Positions 9,576-18,500 of a stretch of DNA of 64,000 nucleotides are shown here, in pieces. A model generated the notes under the pieces. The model had not been told where the DNA came from, searched no databases, and worked only from the letters and a program-made list of their open reading frames with translations. The stretch is from Sphingosinicella soli (GTDB lineage Bacteria > Pseudomonadota > Alphaproteobacteria > Sphingomonadales > Sphingomonadaceae), in contig NZ_JACHNZ010000009.1 in assembly GCF_014199685.1 (NCBI RefSeq), positions 1-64,000 of the forward strand, given 5' to 3'. Position numbers and translations under genes: made by a program. How positions within the stretch are numbered: position 1 is the first letter of the stretch; each line of letters begins with the position of its first letter.

Positions 9576-10438
9576 TACGGTGCGTCCTTGATGATGCGGA
9601 AGCCGACGTGGCTTGCCGAGAAGCGATCCTCCTGCGGCTGTCGCGCGGCGGGGCGGTAGCGGCGGCAGAAGTTTTCCGAACAGAGATAGGAGCCGCCCTT
9701 GATCGTGCGCGCGCCCTCGCCGTAGGGCGTGTCGGTGATTTCCCACACATTGCCGATCATGTCGTAAAGGCCGATCCGGCTCGGCGGAAAGCAGCCGACC
9801 GGCGCGCGCGCCGCGAAACCGTCTGCGGCTTTCTGCTCCTCGGGAAACAGACCCTGCCATGTGTTGGCGACGGGCCGCGCTTCCGGCCCGTAGGCGCCCG
9901 CTTCCTGATCGCCGCCCTTCGGCAGACCGAGCGAGGCGGCATATTCCCATTCGACCTCGGTGGGCAGCCGACCGCCCGCCCACGCGGCATAGGCGGCCGC
10001 ATCGGCGGGAGAGACATGCACCACGGGATCGCGGCCCCGCCCGGCGATATCCGAACCCGGTCCTTCGGGCGCGCGCCATGTCGCGCCGCGCACCAGCTTC
10101 CACGGACGCGACTCCCCGCCCTCCGGCGCCGTGAACACAGCCGATCCGCCATCGGCATCGCCCGCCGTGCGCTCCGCATCGGTGACGTAACCCGCCGCCT
10201 TCACGAACGCCGCGAACTGATCGTTTGTCACCTCGTGCGCCTGAATGCGGAACGCGCCGACATGCAGCGAGAGTTCGGGGCTCTCTTCGGGGTAGCGCGG
10301 CGCCGCGCCCTTGATGAAACGCCCCTCCGGCACCTCCACGAACGTGCCGAGCGCGCCTGCGGGGATCCCGCACGCCGTCTCGTCGCTGCGCGCATCGCAC
10401 GCGCCGAGCAAAGCAAGCACGAGAACAGCGCGCTTCAC
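9560..10438 (-). CDS. Formylglycine-generating enzyme (sulfatase-modifying factor), putative lipoprotein
   Basis: Oxidises the active-site Cys of sulfatases to formylglycine. The 292-residue protein carries the FGE C-terminal signature GGSYLCSENFCRRYRPAAR at 248-266. Cys253 and Cys258 match the copper-binding catalytic Cys pair of characterised aerobic FGEs, so this is a true FGE rather than one of the many FGE-like proteins that lack the pair. The GTG start at 10438 overlaps the TetR stop (GTGA) and gives an N-terminus KRAVLVLALLGAC with a lipobox and Cys14. That predicts an exported lipoprotein, whereas bacterial FGEs are usually cytoplasmic. It is last in a minus-strand operon of methyltransferase, TetR and FGE and converges on the two sulfatases it presumably matures. 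Confidence 0.88.
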   Translation of the reverse strand: MKRAVLVLALLGACDARSDETACGIPAGALGTFVEVPEGRFIKGAAPRYPEESPELSLHVGAFRIQAHEVTNDQFAAFVKAAGYVTDAERTAGDADGGSAVFTAPEGGESRPWKLVRGATWRAPEGPGSDIAGRGRDPVVHVSPADAAAYAAWAGGRLPTEVEWEYAASLGLPKGGDQEAGAYGPEARPVANTWQGLFPEEQKAADGFAARAPVGCFPPSRIGLYDMIGNVWEITDTPYGEGARTIKGGSYLCSENFCRRYRPAARQPQEDRFSASHVGFRIIKDAPYQLDQ

Positions 10439-11049
10439 AGGCCGAGCACCCGTTCGACGGCGAGGCGCATCGCCGCTTCCGCTTCCTCCGGCGGCAGCTT
10501 CTGATCGTGCCGCAGACGTTGCCAGGACTGGAACCCCGTGACCATTTCGATCGCCGCAAACAGCGCCGGGTTCGACTGGACCTCCGGCGGCAGAATCGCC
10601 TGCAAGGCCGCACGTTCCATCGTGACAAAGCGCCGGTGCGCATCCATCAGATATTCGGACTGGAACCGGCGCGCGTACGCGGCAACCTTGAACGGCAACA
10701 ACCGCTCGTAAATGCGCGCCCGGCGTACCACGACCTCGCGCGCCCGGCCCTGCCAGTCCAGTGCTTCGAAGGGCGTCATCACCATCGGCAGGATTTCCGC
10801 TTCGAGCGTCGCGTTCAGCTCGCGGTAGAGGCTGTCCATCTCCTCGAAATGCCGAAACACGGTACGGATCGATACACCCGCAGCTTCGGCCACGCTGGGT
10901 GCATTGGGATCCATGTCGCCGCCCTCGATCACGGCGTGCATCGCGGCGACGATCTGCGCGCGGCTGCGTTCGCTGCGCAGCCGTCGGCCATCGACCGTTT
11001 CCTCGCCGCGCGGCACCAGCCGGGAGACGTTCGCCGTGCCGTCGGTCAT
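10435..11049 (-). CDS. TetR-family transcriptional regulator
   Basis: A 204-residue regulator. The N-terminal DNA-binding domain has SRAQIVAAMHAVI followed by SVAEAAGVSIRTVFRHF (helix-turn-helix), with an all-alpha ligand domain behind it. The ATG overlaps the stop of the upstream methyltransferase gene (ATGA), and its own stop overlaps the GTG of the FGE gene, so the three genes are probably translationally coupled. The likely target is the sulfatase locus. The inducer is unknown. Confidence 0.85.
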   Translation of the reverse strand: MTDGTANVSRLVPRGEETVDGRRLRSERSRAQIVAAMHAVIEGGDMDPNAPSVAEAAGVSIRTVFRHFEEMDSLYRELNATLEAEILPMVMTPFEALDWQGRAREVVVRRARIYERLLPFKVAAYARRFQSEYLMDAHRRFVTMERAALQAILPPEVQSNPALFAAIEMVTGFQSWQRLRHDQKLPPEEAEAAMRLAVERVLGL

Positions 11050-11672
11050 GCGGGCACCGCCGTGCCCCAGCTCGCGAAGCCCGCGATGCGCGGCGTCGAG
11101 GGCAGATACATGGTTTCGATCCGTTCCACGCGAAATCCCCCCGCAGCCAGCATGTCCGCAGGGCTCCGTGTGAGATGGCAGCCGCCCAGCAGGCGCTTCC
11201 ACACCGGCTCGAAGCGATGCTGCCGGCGCGCGACATCGGCATCGGGCGCGAGGCCGTGTTCCGAGAAGAGCACGCGCCCACCGGGTTTCAGAACGCGGCG
11301 CACCTCGCGAAGTGCACCGCGCCAATCGGGAATCGTGCAGAGCACGAAGGTGATGACCGCAGTATCGATGCTGGCGTCTTCCATCGGCAGGTTTTCCGCA
11401 CCCGTCTGGTGAAACCGCACGCGGTCCGCAACCGCGGTCTGCGCCGCCGCCGCGCGTGCGCGCGTCACCATGCCGGGCGCAGGCTCCACGGCATGAAGCC
11501 GCGTGACGCGCGAAGGGTCGTAGAAAGCGAAGTTCGTTCCCGATCCGCAACCGAGTTCAAGCACCTCTCCGGCCGCAGCGGGCACGATTTTCGCGCGCTG
11601 CCGCATGGCAGGCTTCGTCGCGCAGGCGCACGAGACGATCGCCGGTACGGCATAGCGGTTCCAAAGCCCCAT
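11046..11672 (-). CDS. Class I SAM-dependent methyltransferase
   Basis: A 208-residue methyltransferase of the UbiE/Methyltransf_11 type. The SAM-binding motif VLELGCGSGTN is followed by HAVEPAPGM, the VRFHQTGAENLPMED region and VLKPGGRVLFSEHGL. The chosen ATG at 11672 has GGGGAGG seven bases upstream; an in-frame ATG further up lacks such a site. It is the first gene of the minus-strand operon with TetR and FGE. Similar small enzymes act on phospholipids, arsenite or unknown small molecules; the sequence does not decide. Confidence 0.8.
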   Translation of the reverse strand: MGLWNRYAVPAIVSCACATKPAMRQRAKIVPAAAGEVLELGCGSGTNFAFYDPSRVTRLHAVEPAPGMVTRARAAAAQTAVADRVRFHQTGAENLPMEDASIDTAVITFVLCTIPDWRGALREVRRVLKPGGRVLFSEHGLAPDADVARRQHRFEPVWKRLLGGCHLTRSPADMLAAGGFRVERIETMYLPSTPRIAGFASWGTAVPA

Positions 11673-11824
11673 TCTGATCCTCCCCGGTCCGATATTCGAA
11701 CACTGCGCGTGCGGGGGCAAGTGGCATATTTCCGCAGGTCCGCAGTCCGGTTTGGGGTTTTCGCCCCCGGCCCGCTCCTGTAACCCGTTCGGACGCAGAA
11801 GAAAAAAACAACGGACGAAGCGGA

Positions 11825-13030
11825 ATGATAAACGACCTGCAGAGGATGATGATCGAACGCCCGCGTTCCGCGCTTCGCGCGTTTCTGCGCGCCGAATCCG
11901 CAGGCGGCATCGTGCTGATGATTGCAGCCGTCGCCGCGCTCATCGTCGCCAATTCGCCGCTGTCCGACGCCTACTTCAGCGCACTGAAAACCTATATCGG
12001 GCCGCTGTCGGTCAGCCACTGGATCAACGACGGGCTGATGGCGATCTTCTTCCTGCTCGTGGGACTGGAAGTGAAGCGCGAGCTTCTCGACGGCCAGCTT
12101 TCGACGTGGGAACGGCGCATTCTTCCCGGCGCGGCGGCGGCGGGCGGCATGATCGTGCCGGCGCTTATCTTCGTCGCCTTCAATATCGGCGATGCCGAAA
12201 CGGTGCGCGGCTGGGCGATCCCTTCGGCCACCGACATCGCCTTCGCGCTCGGCGTGCTGACGCTGCTGGGTTCGCGCGTGCCGGTTTCGCTCAAGGTGTT
12301 CCTCACCGCGGTCGCCATCATCGACGACCTCGGCGCCATCATCATCATCGCGCTGTTCTATACCGCCCAGCTCAATCTGGTCGCGCTTGCCGCAGCCGCA
12401 GCGCTGATCGCGGTGCTTTACGGCTTCAACCGCTTCGGCATCCGGTCGCTGTGGCCCTACATGATCGTGGGTGCGGGCGTGTGGACGGCGATGCTGCTGT
12501 CGGGCATTCATGCGACGCTCGCGGGTGTCGCTGTGGCGCTCACCATCCCGCTGACACAGACCGCCACCCATATCGACGACGAACATTCGCCGCTGCACCG
12601 GCTCGAACATGCCATCGTGGGGTGGGTCGCCTTCGCGATCGTGCCCATTTTCGGCTTCGCCAACGCCGGTCTGTCGTTTGAAAACGTCACCGCCGAAATG
12701 CTCGTGAGCCCGATCGTTCTCGGCATCGTGCTCGGCCTGTTCGTCGGCAAGCAGGTCGGCGTTTTCGGCGTGATCTGGGTGCTGAAAAAGCTCGGCCTCG
12801 CCGATTATCCGGTTCACGCCTCGGGCGCGCAGATCTACGGCGTTGCGCTGCTCTGCGGCATCGGCTTCACGATGAGCCTGTTCATCGGCGGCCTTTCATA
12901 TGTCTCCGACATCTATCTCGACGAGGTGAAACTCGGCGTGCTCGGCGGATCGCTGCTGTCCGGCGCTCTTGGTGCGCTGGTGCTGACATTCGCGCGCCGC
13001 GAGCCGGTTGAAGACGCGAAAACCGAATAG
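11825..13030 (+). CDS. nhaA: Na+/H+ antiporter NhaA
   Basis: Exchanges sodium for protons across the inner membrane. The 401-residue protein is hydrophobic throughout with the NhaA layout. IIDDL carries the paired Asp residues 167-168, equivalent to E. coli Asp163 and Asp164, which bind the cation. [12 protein letters not shown] and the C-terminal [13 protein letters not shown] are further family hallmarks. It is a single gene: its stop is only 2 bp from the convergent thioesterase stop, and the upstream gap to the divergent methyltransferase is about 150 bp. Confidence 0.95.
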   Translation: MINDLQRMMIERPRSALRAFLRAESAGGIVLMIAAVAALIVANSPLSDAYFSALKTYIGPLSVSHWINDGLMAIFFLLVGLEVKRELLDGQLSTWERRILPGAAAAGGMIVPALIFVAFNIGDAETVRGWAIPSATDIAFALGVLTLLGSRVPVSLKVFLTAVAIIDDLGAIIIIALFYTAQLNLVALAAAAALIAVLYGFNRFGIRSLWPYMIVGAGVWTAMLLSGIHATLAGVAVALTIPLTQTATHIDDEHSPLHRLEHAIVGWVAFAIVPIFGFANAGLSFENVTAEMLVSPIVLGIVLGLFVGKQVGVFGVIWVLKKLGLADYPVHASGAQIYGVALLCGIGFTMSLFIGGLSYVSDIYLDEVKLGVLGGSLLSGALGALVLTFARREPVEDAKTE

Positions 13031-13032
13031 CC

Positions 13033-13905
13033 TCAGGCGAGATCGCGCTTCCGGATCAGCCCTTCCTGCGCGACCGAGGCGACGAGAACCCCGTCCCGGT
13101 TGTAGATCAGCCCGCGATTCATGCCGCGCGCGCCCGATGCGCGCGGGCTGTCCTGCGCGTAGAGCAGCCAGTCGTCGATCCGGAACGGCGCATGAAACCA
13201 CAGCGCGTGGTCGAGGCTGGCGACCTGAATCCGGTCATCCCACCCGGCGTCGTTGTGCGGCAGCAGCGAAGTCGAAAGCAGCGTCATGTCGGACGCATAG
13301 GCCAGCATGCAGGCGTGCAGCGCGGAATCGTCCGGCACCGGCGCCATCGCCTTGAACCAGATGTTCTGGCGCGGCGGACGCGGCGCGCTATTCCCCGAAA
13401 CCGAAGACTCGACCCGGCGGAATTCGATCGGGCGCTCCTGCAGGAAGCGTTCGAGATGCGCTTCGGGCACCTGATCGATGAATTGACGGCGCCACTCGGC
13501 GTCGCTCATCAGCGTTTCGGGGTCCGGAACGTCGGGCATGTCGAACTGGTGCTCCAGGCCCTTTTCCTCGATCTGGAACGACGCCGCCATGTTGAAGATC
13601 GGCCGCCCGTGCTGGATCGCGATCACGCGCCGCGTCGAGAAGCTCTTGCCGTCGCGGTCGCGCTCGACCTGATAAACCACCGGAACGCTCGCATCGCCTT
13701 CGCGCATGAAATAGGCGTGCAGGCTGTGCGCCGGACGGTCCGCCGCCACGGTTCGGCTGGCCGCCACCAGCGCCTGCGCGATCACCTGCCCGCCGAACAG
13801 ACGCCGAAAGCCTTCGGGCATGTTGCTGCCGCGAAACAGGTTTTCCTCGATCCGTTCGAGATCGAGCGCCGAGACGAGATCGGCGACCATCTCTTCCGGG
13901 CGCAT
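13033..13905 (-). CDS. tesB: Acyl-CoA thioesterase II (TesB-like)
   Basis: Hydrolyses acyl-CoA to free acid and CoA. The 290-residue length matches E. coli TesB (286). The double-hotdog sequence includes LFGGQVIAQALVAASRTV near the N-terminus, HSLHAYFMREGD, SLDHALWFHAPF and, near the C-terminus, VASVAQEGLIR, which holds the expected catalytic Gln. The ATG overlaps the stop of the upstream epimerase gene by one base (ATGA), so the two are expressed together. This links it to propionyl-CoA or branched acyl-CoA catabolism. Confidence 0.92.
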   Translation of the reverse strand: MRPEEMVADLVSALDLERIEENLFRGSNMPEGFRRLFGGQVIAQALVAASRTVAADRPAHSLHAYFMREGDASVPVVYQVERDRDGKSFSTRRVIAIQHGRPIFNMAASFQIEEKGLEHQFDMPDVPDPETLMSDAEWRRQFIDQVPEAHLERFLQERPIEFRRVESSVSGNSAPRPPRQNIWFKAMAPVPDDSALHACMLAYASDMTLLSTSLLPHNDAGWDDRIQVASLDHALWFHAPFRIDDWLLYAQDSPRASGARGMNRGLIYNRDGVLVASVAQEGLIRKRDLA

Positions 13906-14327
13906 CAGTGCGCGTCCTTCGGGGTTTCCATCAGCTCGACAAGGACACCGCCCATGTCCTTCGGGTGAATGAAGATCACCGGCGTGCCGTGCGCGCCGAT
14001 GCGCGGCTCGCCGGTGCCGAGCACGGTCGCGCCCTTCGCGCGCATGTCGTCGCGCGCGGCGATGATGTCGGGCACTTCGAAGCAGACGTGATGCTGCCCG
14101 CCCGCCGGGTTCTTTTTCAGGAAACCGTGGATCGGCGAATCCTCGCCGTAGGGCTCGATCAGTTCGATCTGGCTGTTGGGGGTATCCACGAAGCAGACCC
14201 ACACGCCCTGCGCGGGCAGCGCGAATTTTTCGCCGATCTTCGTGGCGCCCAGCAGATCACGGTAGACGGCGACGGCCTTGTCGATCGACGGGGTTGCGAT
14301 CCCGACATGGTTCAAGCGTCCGATCAT
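13905..14327 (-). CDS. mce: Methylmalonyl-CoA epimerase
   Basis: Converts (S)- to (R)-methylmalonyl-CoA in the propionyl-CoA to succinyl-CoA route. The 140-residue vicinal-oxygen-chelate protein begins MIGRLNHVGIATPS, whose His is a metal ligand. It has QIELIEPYGEDSPI, GGQHHVCFEV with the second ligand region, and the C-terminal GVLVELME with the Glu ligand. The ATG at 14327 has GAAGGAGG upstream; a longer in-frame start is less likely. It is followed immediately by the thioesterase gene. Confidence 0.93.
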   Translation of the reverse strand: MIGRLNHVGIATPSIDKAVAVYRDLLGATKIGEKFALPAQGVWVCFVDTPNSQIELIEPYGEDSPIHGFLKKNPAGGQHHVCFEVPDIIAARDDMRAKGATVLGTGEPRIGAHGTPVIFIHPKDMGGVLVELMETPKDAH

Positions 14328-14400
14328 CTGGGCCTCCTTCGCCGCATGTTGCATCTGCGAAGAAGGCCCTTAGCCCTGCGTGACCGCCGGACGCAACCGG

Positions 14401-16527
14401 CTAGAAGCTGAAGCTGAGCGTCGCCCGCACGTCGCGGCCCGCAAGCGGCACGTAATCCTTGGTGAAGCTGGCGTGGCGGCGCGCATCGACATCGAAGATG
14501 TTGTTCGCCGAAAGCTGCAGCGTCGCGGGGCCTTCCGCGCCCAGCACGCGCCACGACACCGCGGCGTTGACGAGCGTGTGTGATCCCGTGGACGTTTCGA
14601 ACGCGGCAACGCGCGTCTGCTTGTCGCTCCATTCCACCTCGACCCGGCCGGTGACGAGATCCGACTGCGCCTCGATCCCGCCGAGCACCCGCAGCGGCGG
14701 GATGCGCGGCGCCGCGCCGACCGAATCGATCTTGGCGCGCACATAATCGGCAACGCCGTCGGCAACGACGCGGAAATTGCCCGCATCGAACAGCGGCGCG
14801 GTGATTTCCGCTTCAAGCCCATAATACGTGGCGTCGCCCTGCGCGTACTGGAAGACCGGCAGTTCCTCTTCCTCGAGGCCGGTGTCGATCTCGTAGATGT
14901 AGTTCTTGAACCAGCTGGCGAACGCGCCGAGCGAGAAGCTGAACCCGCCCGACTTGCCGCGCAGGAACGCCTCCAGCCCCCAGCTCTTTTCCTTTTCGAG
15001 CGTGGGATCGCCGATCTCGAACGCCTGCGTCGCGATATGCGGCCCGTTCGAGAAGAGTTCCTCGGCGGACGGCGCGCGCACGGCGCGCGAACCGTTGATG
15101 CCGATGCTGATGTCGTCCGTCAGCTTGTAACGCGCGCCGAGCGCGGCGGAGAGCGCGTTGAACCGGCGGCTGATGCCCACGGCGTTCGAACTCACGTTCG
15201 TGCGCTCGTAGCGGCCCGACGCTTCGACGCCGAGCGCGCCGAGATCGAGTTCCTGCACGGTGAAGAGGCCAAGCTGCTCGGTTTCGTTCGGCGGCAGGAA
15301 CGCCTCGGCGCCCACGGCGGAGAAATCGCGGATGTAGAACTGGCCGCCGAACGCGCCGTTCCATACGCCGCGCTTCGCCTGCACCATCTCCACGCGGCCT
15401 TCGACGCCGGTGTTGTCGAACACGGTGCCGACCTCGTCGCCTTCGAATTCGGTGTGCGTGTAATCGGCGTAGCCGACGCGCACGCGGAGCATGTCAAGGA
15501 AGCCTTCGCCGAGCTCGACCTCGCCGCGCACATCGGCGCGCCACTGCTTCAGCCCGATGCTGACATCGCCGTGGTCATGGTGCCCTTCCTCGTCGTCGTG
15601 ATCGTCGTGATCGTCGTCATGGTCGTCGTCGTCGTCGTGATCGTCATGTCCGCCGACCGAGGGGCGCGAGGGCACGCCGTAGCGGCTCTCGAAATAGCCG
15701 ACGGAGAAGCCGAGCATGCCGCGATCGGTAATCACCGACAATCCGCCGCCCGCCGTCTTGGTGCGCGTGAAGCTGTTCGGCAGGCGCCCGCGAATGCCGG
15801 CGGCCTCGGCCGCTTCCTCGTCGCCTTCCGCAGCCTCCTCAAGCGCATGCTCGCGCAGATCGGGGGAAAGCGCGTAGCCGCCGATGCGCAGGTTGTTCGT
15901 ATCGCGCCAGCTGCCGTCCAGATGGACGACGATCTTGTCGGTGAGCGCGGCGTCGATGCCCGCCGCGACGCTCACCTCATTGGCCGCGCTCGCGACGCTG
16001 CCGATCGCATCGACGTGCACGCCGTGTTCGGGAACCGCACGCGGTATGCGCTTGTCGAGCACGTTGACGACGCCGCCGATCGCCGAGGAGCCGTAAAGCA
16101 GCGAGGCCGGGCCGCGAATGATCTCGACGCGCTGCGCGGTGATCGGATCGATCGTCACGGCGTGGTCGGCCGATGTGTTGGAAACGTCGATCGAGCCGAT
16201 GCCGTCGGTCAGCACGCGGATGCGCTCGCCCTGCATGCCGCGCAGTACGGGGCGCGAGGCGCCGGGCGAGAAGCTGGTTGCGGAAACGCCGGGCTGGCGC
16301 GCGATCACCTCGCCGATCTGCGGCTGCAGCGCCTGGCGCAGGTCGCTCTCGGTCATCACCGATGTGCCCGACAGCAGGTCGGCGCGCGAGCGGGCGTAAG
16401 GTGCAGTGACGACGATATCGTCGCCGATCGCATGCAGATCGTCGCGCCTCTGCTCGCCGGACGTCTGCGCAAGCGCCGGAAGCGCAAGAACCTGAACCGC
16501 ACACGCGGCGAGAAGCATCGAACGCAT
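14401..16527 (-). CDS. TonB-dependent receptor, ZnuD-like, probable zinc uptake
   Basis: An outer-membrane receptor of 708 residues: signal peptide (cleavage near ALPALAQ), TonB box-like DIVVTAPYARS, plug domain with GVSATSFSPGASRPVLRGM, and a beta-barrel ending in LSFSF. An extracellular loop around residues 292-320 is made almost only of His and Asp/Glu (GHDDHDDDDDHDDDH, then GHHDHGD), as in the zinc receptor ZnuD of Neisseria and relatives. I chose the ATG at 16527 because GGGAG lies nine bases upstream; a GTG two codons earlier is possible. The 60-bp upstream gap holds a candidate Zur box. Zinc is inferred from the loop and the box; nickel or another divalent metal is possible. Confidence 0.88.
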   Translation of the reverse strand: MRSMLLAACAVQVLALPALAQTSGEQRRDDLHAIGDDIVVTAPYARSRADLLSGTSVMTESDLRQALQPQIGEVIARQPGVSATSFSPGASRPVLRGMQGERIRVLTDGIGSIDVSNTSADHAVTIDPITAQRVEIIRGPASLLYGSSAIGGVVNVLDKRIPRAVPEHGVHVDAIGSVASAANEVSVAAGIDAALTDKIVVHLDGSWRDTNNLRIGGYALSPDLREHALEEAAEGDEEAAEAAGIRGRLPNSFTRTKTAGGGLSVITDRGMLGFSVGYFESRYGVPSRPSVGGHDDHDDDDDHDDDHDDHDDEEGHHDHGDVSIGLKQWRADVRGEVELGEGFLDMLRVRVGYADYTHTEFEGDEVGTVFDNTGVEGRVEMVQAKRGVWNGAFGGQFYIRDFSAVGAEAFLPPNETEQLGLFTVQELDLGALGVEASGRYERTNVSSNAVGISRRFNALSAALGARYKLTDDISIGINGSRAVRAPSAEELFSNGPHIATQAFEIGDPTLEKEKSWGLEAFLRGKSGGFSFSLGAFASWFKNYIYEIDTGLEEEELPVFQYAQGDATYYGLEAEITAPLFDAGNFRVVADGVADYVRAKIDSVGAAPRIPPLRVLGGIEAQSDLVTGRVEVEWSDKQTRVAAFETSTGSHTLVNAAVSWRVLGAEGPATLQLSANNIFDVDARRHASFTKDYVPLAGRDVRATLSFSF

Positions 16528-16569
16528 GACCACGAACTCCCTTTTATCTGTTGGGAGGCCGTTTAGAAT

Positions 16570-16593
16570 GTAATGTTATATCTTGTCAATTAC
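16570..16593 (-). promoter_or_regulatory. Candidate Zur box upstream of the ZnuD-like receptor
   Basis: Reading away from the receptor gene the site contains AATGTTATA, matching the half-site of the alphaproteobacterial Zur motif, and the 24-bp element begins GTAAT and ends ATTAC. It lies about 40 bp upstream of the receptor start and overlaps the 3' end of the CitE-like gene. The second half-site is degenerate. Confidence 0.5.
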
Positions 16594-17435
16594 TGTGCAG
16601 CGATGCTTTCTGCAAAGGCGATCAGATCGCGCGCCTGCGCGGCGTGGAGGACTTCGACGAGCTTGCCGTCGAGCGTCGCGACGCCCTTCCCCTCCGCCTT
16701 CGCCGCCTCGAACGCCGCGACGATGCGGCGGGCCTGCTCGACCTCGGCAGCGGAGGGCGAGAAGACGCGATTCGCGGTTTCGATCTGCGCGGGATGGATG
16801 AGCGTCTTGCCGTCGAAGCCGAGCGCACGGCCCTGCAGCGTCACCGTCTCCAGCCCCTCCATGTCCTTGATGTCGGGATACATCGCGTCGAAAGCCCGGA
16901 TGCCGGCGGCGCGCGCCGCAATGACGACGCGCTGCAGCGTATACTGGATTTCCCCGCGCGCGGGCCCGACACGGCAGCCGAGATCCTTTTCGAGATCGGC
17001 GGCGCCGACGACGAGCGCGGCGACGCCCGGCGTATCGGCGATCGCATCGACCGCCTGCACGCCGCGCGGGGTCTCGATCATCGCCCACACCGGCACACCG
17101 CCCGCAAGGCGAACCGCCTCCGCCGCCTCTGCGGCGCTGTTCACCTTGGGCACGACGACGGCGTCGGGCCGCGCGGCGGCGACCGCCTGGAAATCCGCCT
17201 CGCACCACTGCGTGCCGATGCCGTTCACGCGGATCGCGAGGGTGCGGCTTCCCCATCCGCCCGCCGTCACCGCCTCGGCGGCGGCGGCGCGGGCGCCTGC
17301 CTTCGCATCGGCCGCGACGGCGTCTTCGAGATCGAGAATCACCGCATCGGCAGCAAGCGTCCGCGCCTTCTCGACAGCGCGCGCGTTGGCGGCGGGAAGA
17401 TAGAGAACGCTGCGGTAAGCACGAAAATCGGTCAT
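16590..17435 (-). CDS. HpcH/HpaI aldolase / CitE-like CoA-ester lyase
   Basis: A 281-residue TIM-barrel enzyme of the CitE, malyl-CoA and citramalyl-CoA lyase family. It starts TDFRAYRSVLYLPAAN, has VILDLEDAVAADAK with the acidic metal ligands, VWAMIETPRGV with the catalytic Glu region, VGAADLEKDLG, and GKTLIHPAQIE. The start is the ATG at 17435; a longer in-frame start adds 19 unconserved residues. It stands alone, without citrate-lyase subunits, so it is a stand-alone acyl-CoA lyase or thioesterase such as malyl-CoA, methylmalyl-CoA or citramalyl-CoA lyase. The nearby epimerase and thioesterase fit C3-C5 acyl-CoA metabolism. Confidence 0.82.
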   Translation of the reverse strand: MTDFRAYRSVLYLPAANARAVEKARTLAADAVILDLEDAVAADAKAGARAAAAEAVTAGGWGSRTLAIRVNGIGTQWCEADFQAVAAARPDAVVVPKVNSAAEAAEAVRLAGGVPVWAMIETPRGVQAVDAIADTPGVAALVVGAADLEKDLGCRVGPARGEIQYTLQRVVIAARAAGIRAFDAMYPDIKDMEGLETVTLQGRALGFDGKTLIHPAQIETANRVFSPSAAEVEQARRIVAAFEAAKAEGKGVATLDGKLVEVLHAAQARDLIAFAESIAAQ

Positions 17436-17506
17436 GGCATTAAGATTCCCTGTGGAATTCGTGCTATGGCGGTCCAATATCGCTGTGGGCAAACGATTTA
17501 TGGGGG

Positions 17507-18490
17507 ATGGATATGGGCGGCGGGCTTTTCGTGATCTTTCTGGCGGCGCTTGCCGTCGTGTTCGTCTGGAGCGCGGTCGTCGTCGTCCGCCAGGGCTATG
17601 AGTACACGATCGAGCGCTTCGGCCGCTTCACGCAGACGGCGAAACCGGGCTTCACGCTGATCCTGCCGTTCATCGACAGGATCGGCCGCAAGGTCAACAT
17701 GATGGAGCAGGTGCTCGATATCCCGGGGCAGGAGATCATCACCAAGGACAACGCCATGGTCTCGGTGGACGGCGTGGTGTTCTTCCAGGTGCTCGATGCC
17801 GCGAAGGCGGCATATGAAGTGTCCGACGTCTATGTCGCCATCCTGCAGCTCACGACGACCAATCTGCGGACCGTCATGGGCTCGATGGATCTCGACGAAA
17901 CCCTGTCGCGCCGCGACGAGATCAACGCGCGACTGCTGCATGTCGTCGACGACGCGACGACATCGTGGGGCGTGAAGATCACGCGCGTCGAGGTGAAGGA
18001 CATCCGCCCGCCGCAGGACATCGTGAACGCGATGGGACGGCAGATGAAGGCCGAGCGCGAGAAGCGCGCCGCGATTCTCGAAGCCGAAGGCCTGCGCGCC
18101 TCGGAAATCCTGAAGGCCGAGGGCCAGAAGCAATCGCAGATCCTGGAGGCCGAAGGCCGCCGCGAAGCCGCCTTCCGCGACGCCGAGGCGCGCGAGCGCG
18201 AGGCCGAGGCCGAAGCCAAGGCGACCGAGATGGTGTCGAACGCCATCGCCGGGGGCAACGCGCAGGCGATCAACTATTTCGTCGCGCAGAAGTACGTGGA
18301 GGCGATGCACGCCTTCGCGAACTCGCCGAACGCCAAGACGATCTTCATGCCGCTGGAAACGACGAGCCTTGTGGGCACGATCGGCGGCATCGGCGAACTG
18401 GTGAAGGCCGTGCGCGACGGCGGCGATACGCCGCCGCCGCCCGCACCAGCGCCCCGCCCGCGCCGTCCGGGTCCGTTCGAACAGGCGTGA
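17507..18490 (+). CDS. SPFH/band 7 (stomatin/QmcA-like) membrane protein
   Basis: A 327-residue membrane-anchored scaffold protein. It has an N-terminal membrane segment ([21 protein letters not shown]), the band 7 domain ([19 protein letters not shown]), and a long Glu/Ala/Arg-rich coiled coil near residues 180-240. The C-terminus is proline-rich. The ATG at 17507 and one two codons later are both usable. It is followed after 10 bp by an NfeD-like gene; this SPFH-NfeD pair is common in bacteria and is linked to membrane microdomains and protein quality control. Confidence 0.92.
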   Translation: MDMGGGLFVIFLAALAVVFVWSAVVVVRQGYEYTIERFGRFTQTAKPGFTLILPFIDRIGRKVNMMEQVLDIPGQEIITKDNAMVSVDGVVFFQVLDAAKAAYEVSDVYVAILQLTTTNLRTVMGSMDLDETLSRRDEINARLLHVVDDATTSWGVKITRVEVKDIRPPQDIVNAMGRQMKAEREKRAAILEAEGLRASEILKAEGQKQSQILEAEGRREAAFRDAEAREREAEAEAKATEMVSNAIAGGNAQAINYFVAQKYVEAMHAFANSPNAKTIFMPLETTSLVGTIGGIGELVKAVRDGGDTPPPPAPAPRPRRPGPFEQA

Positions 18491-18500
18491 GGAGGCGGCC

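Noticed and set aside
11465-12817. A 450-residue frame opposite nhaA
   Set aside because: His/Asp/Arg-rich shadow with no motif; nhaA on the other strand is certain.
15565-15655. GTC/GTG-rich run considered as a microsatellite
   Set aside because: It encodes the His/Asp loop of the receptor and is imperfect at the DNA level.
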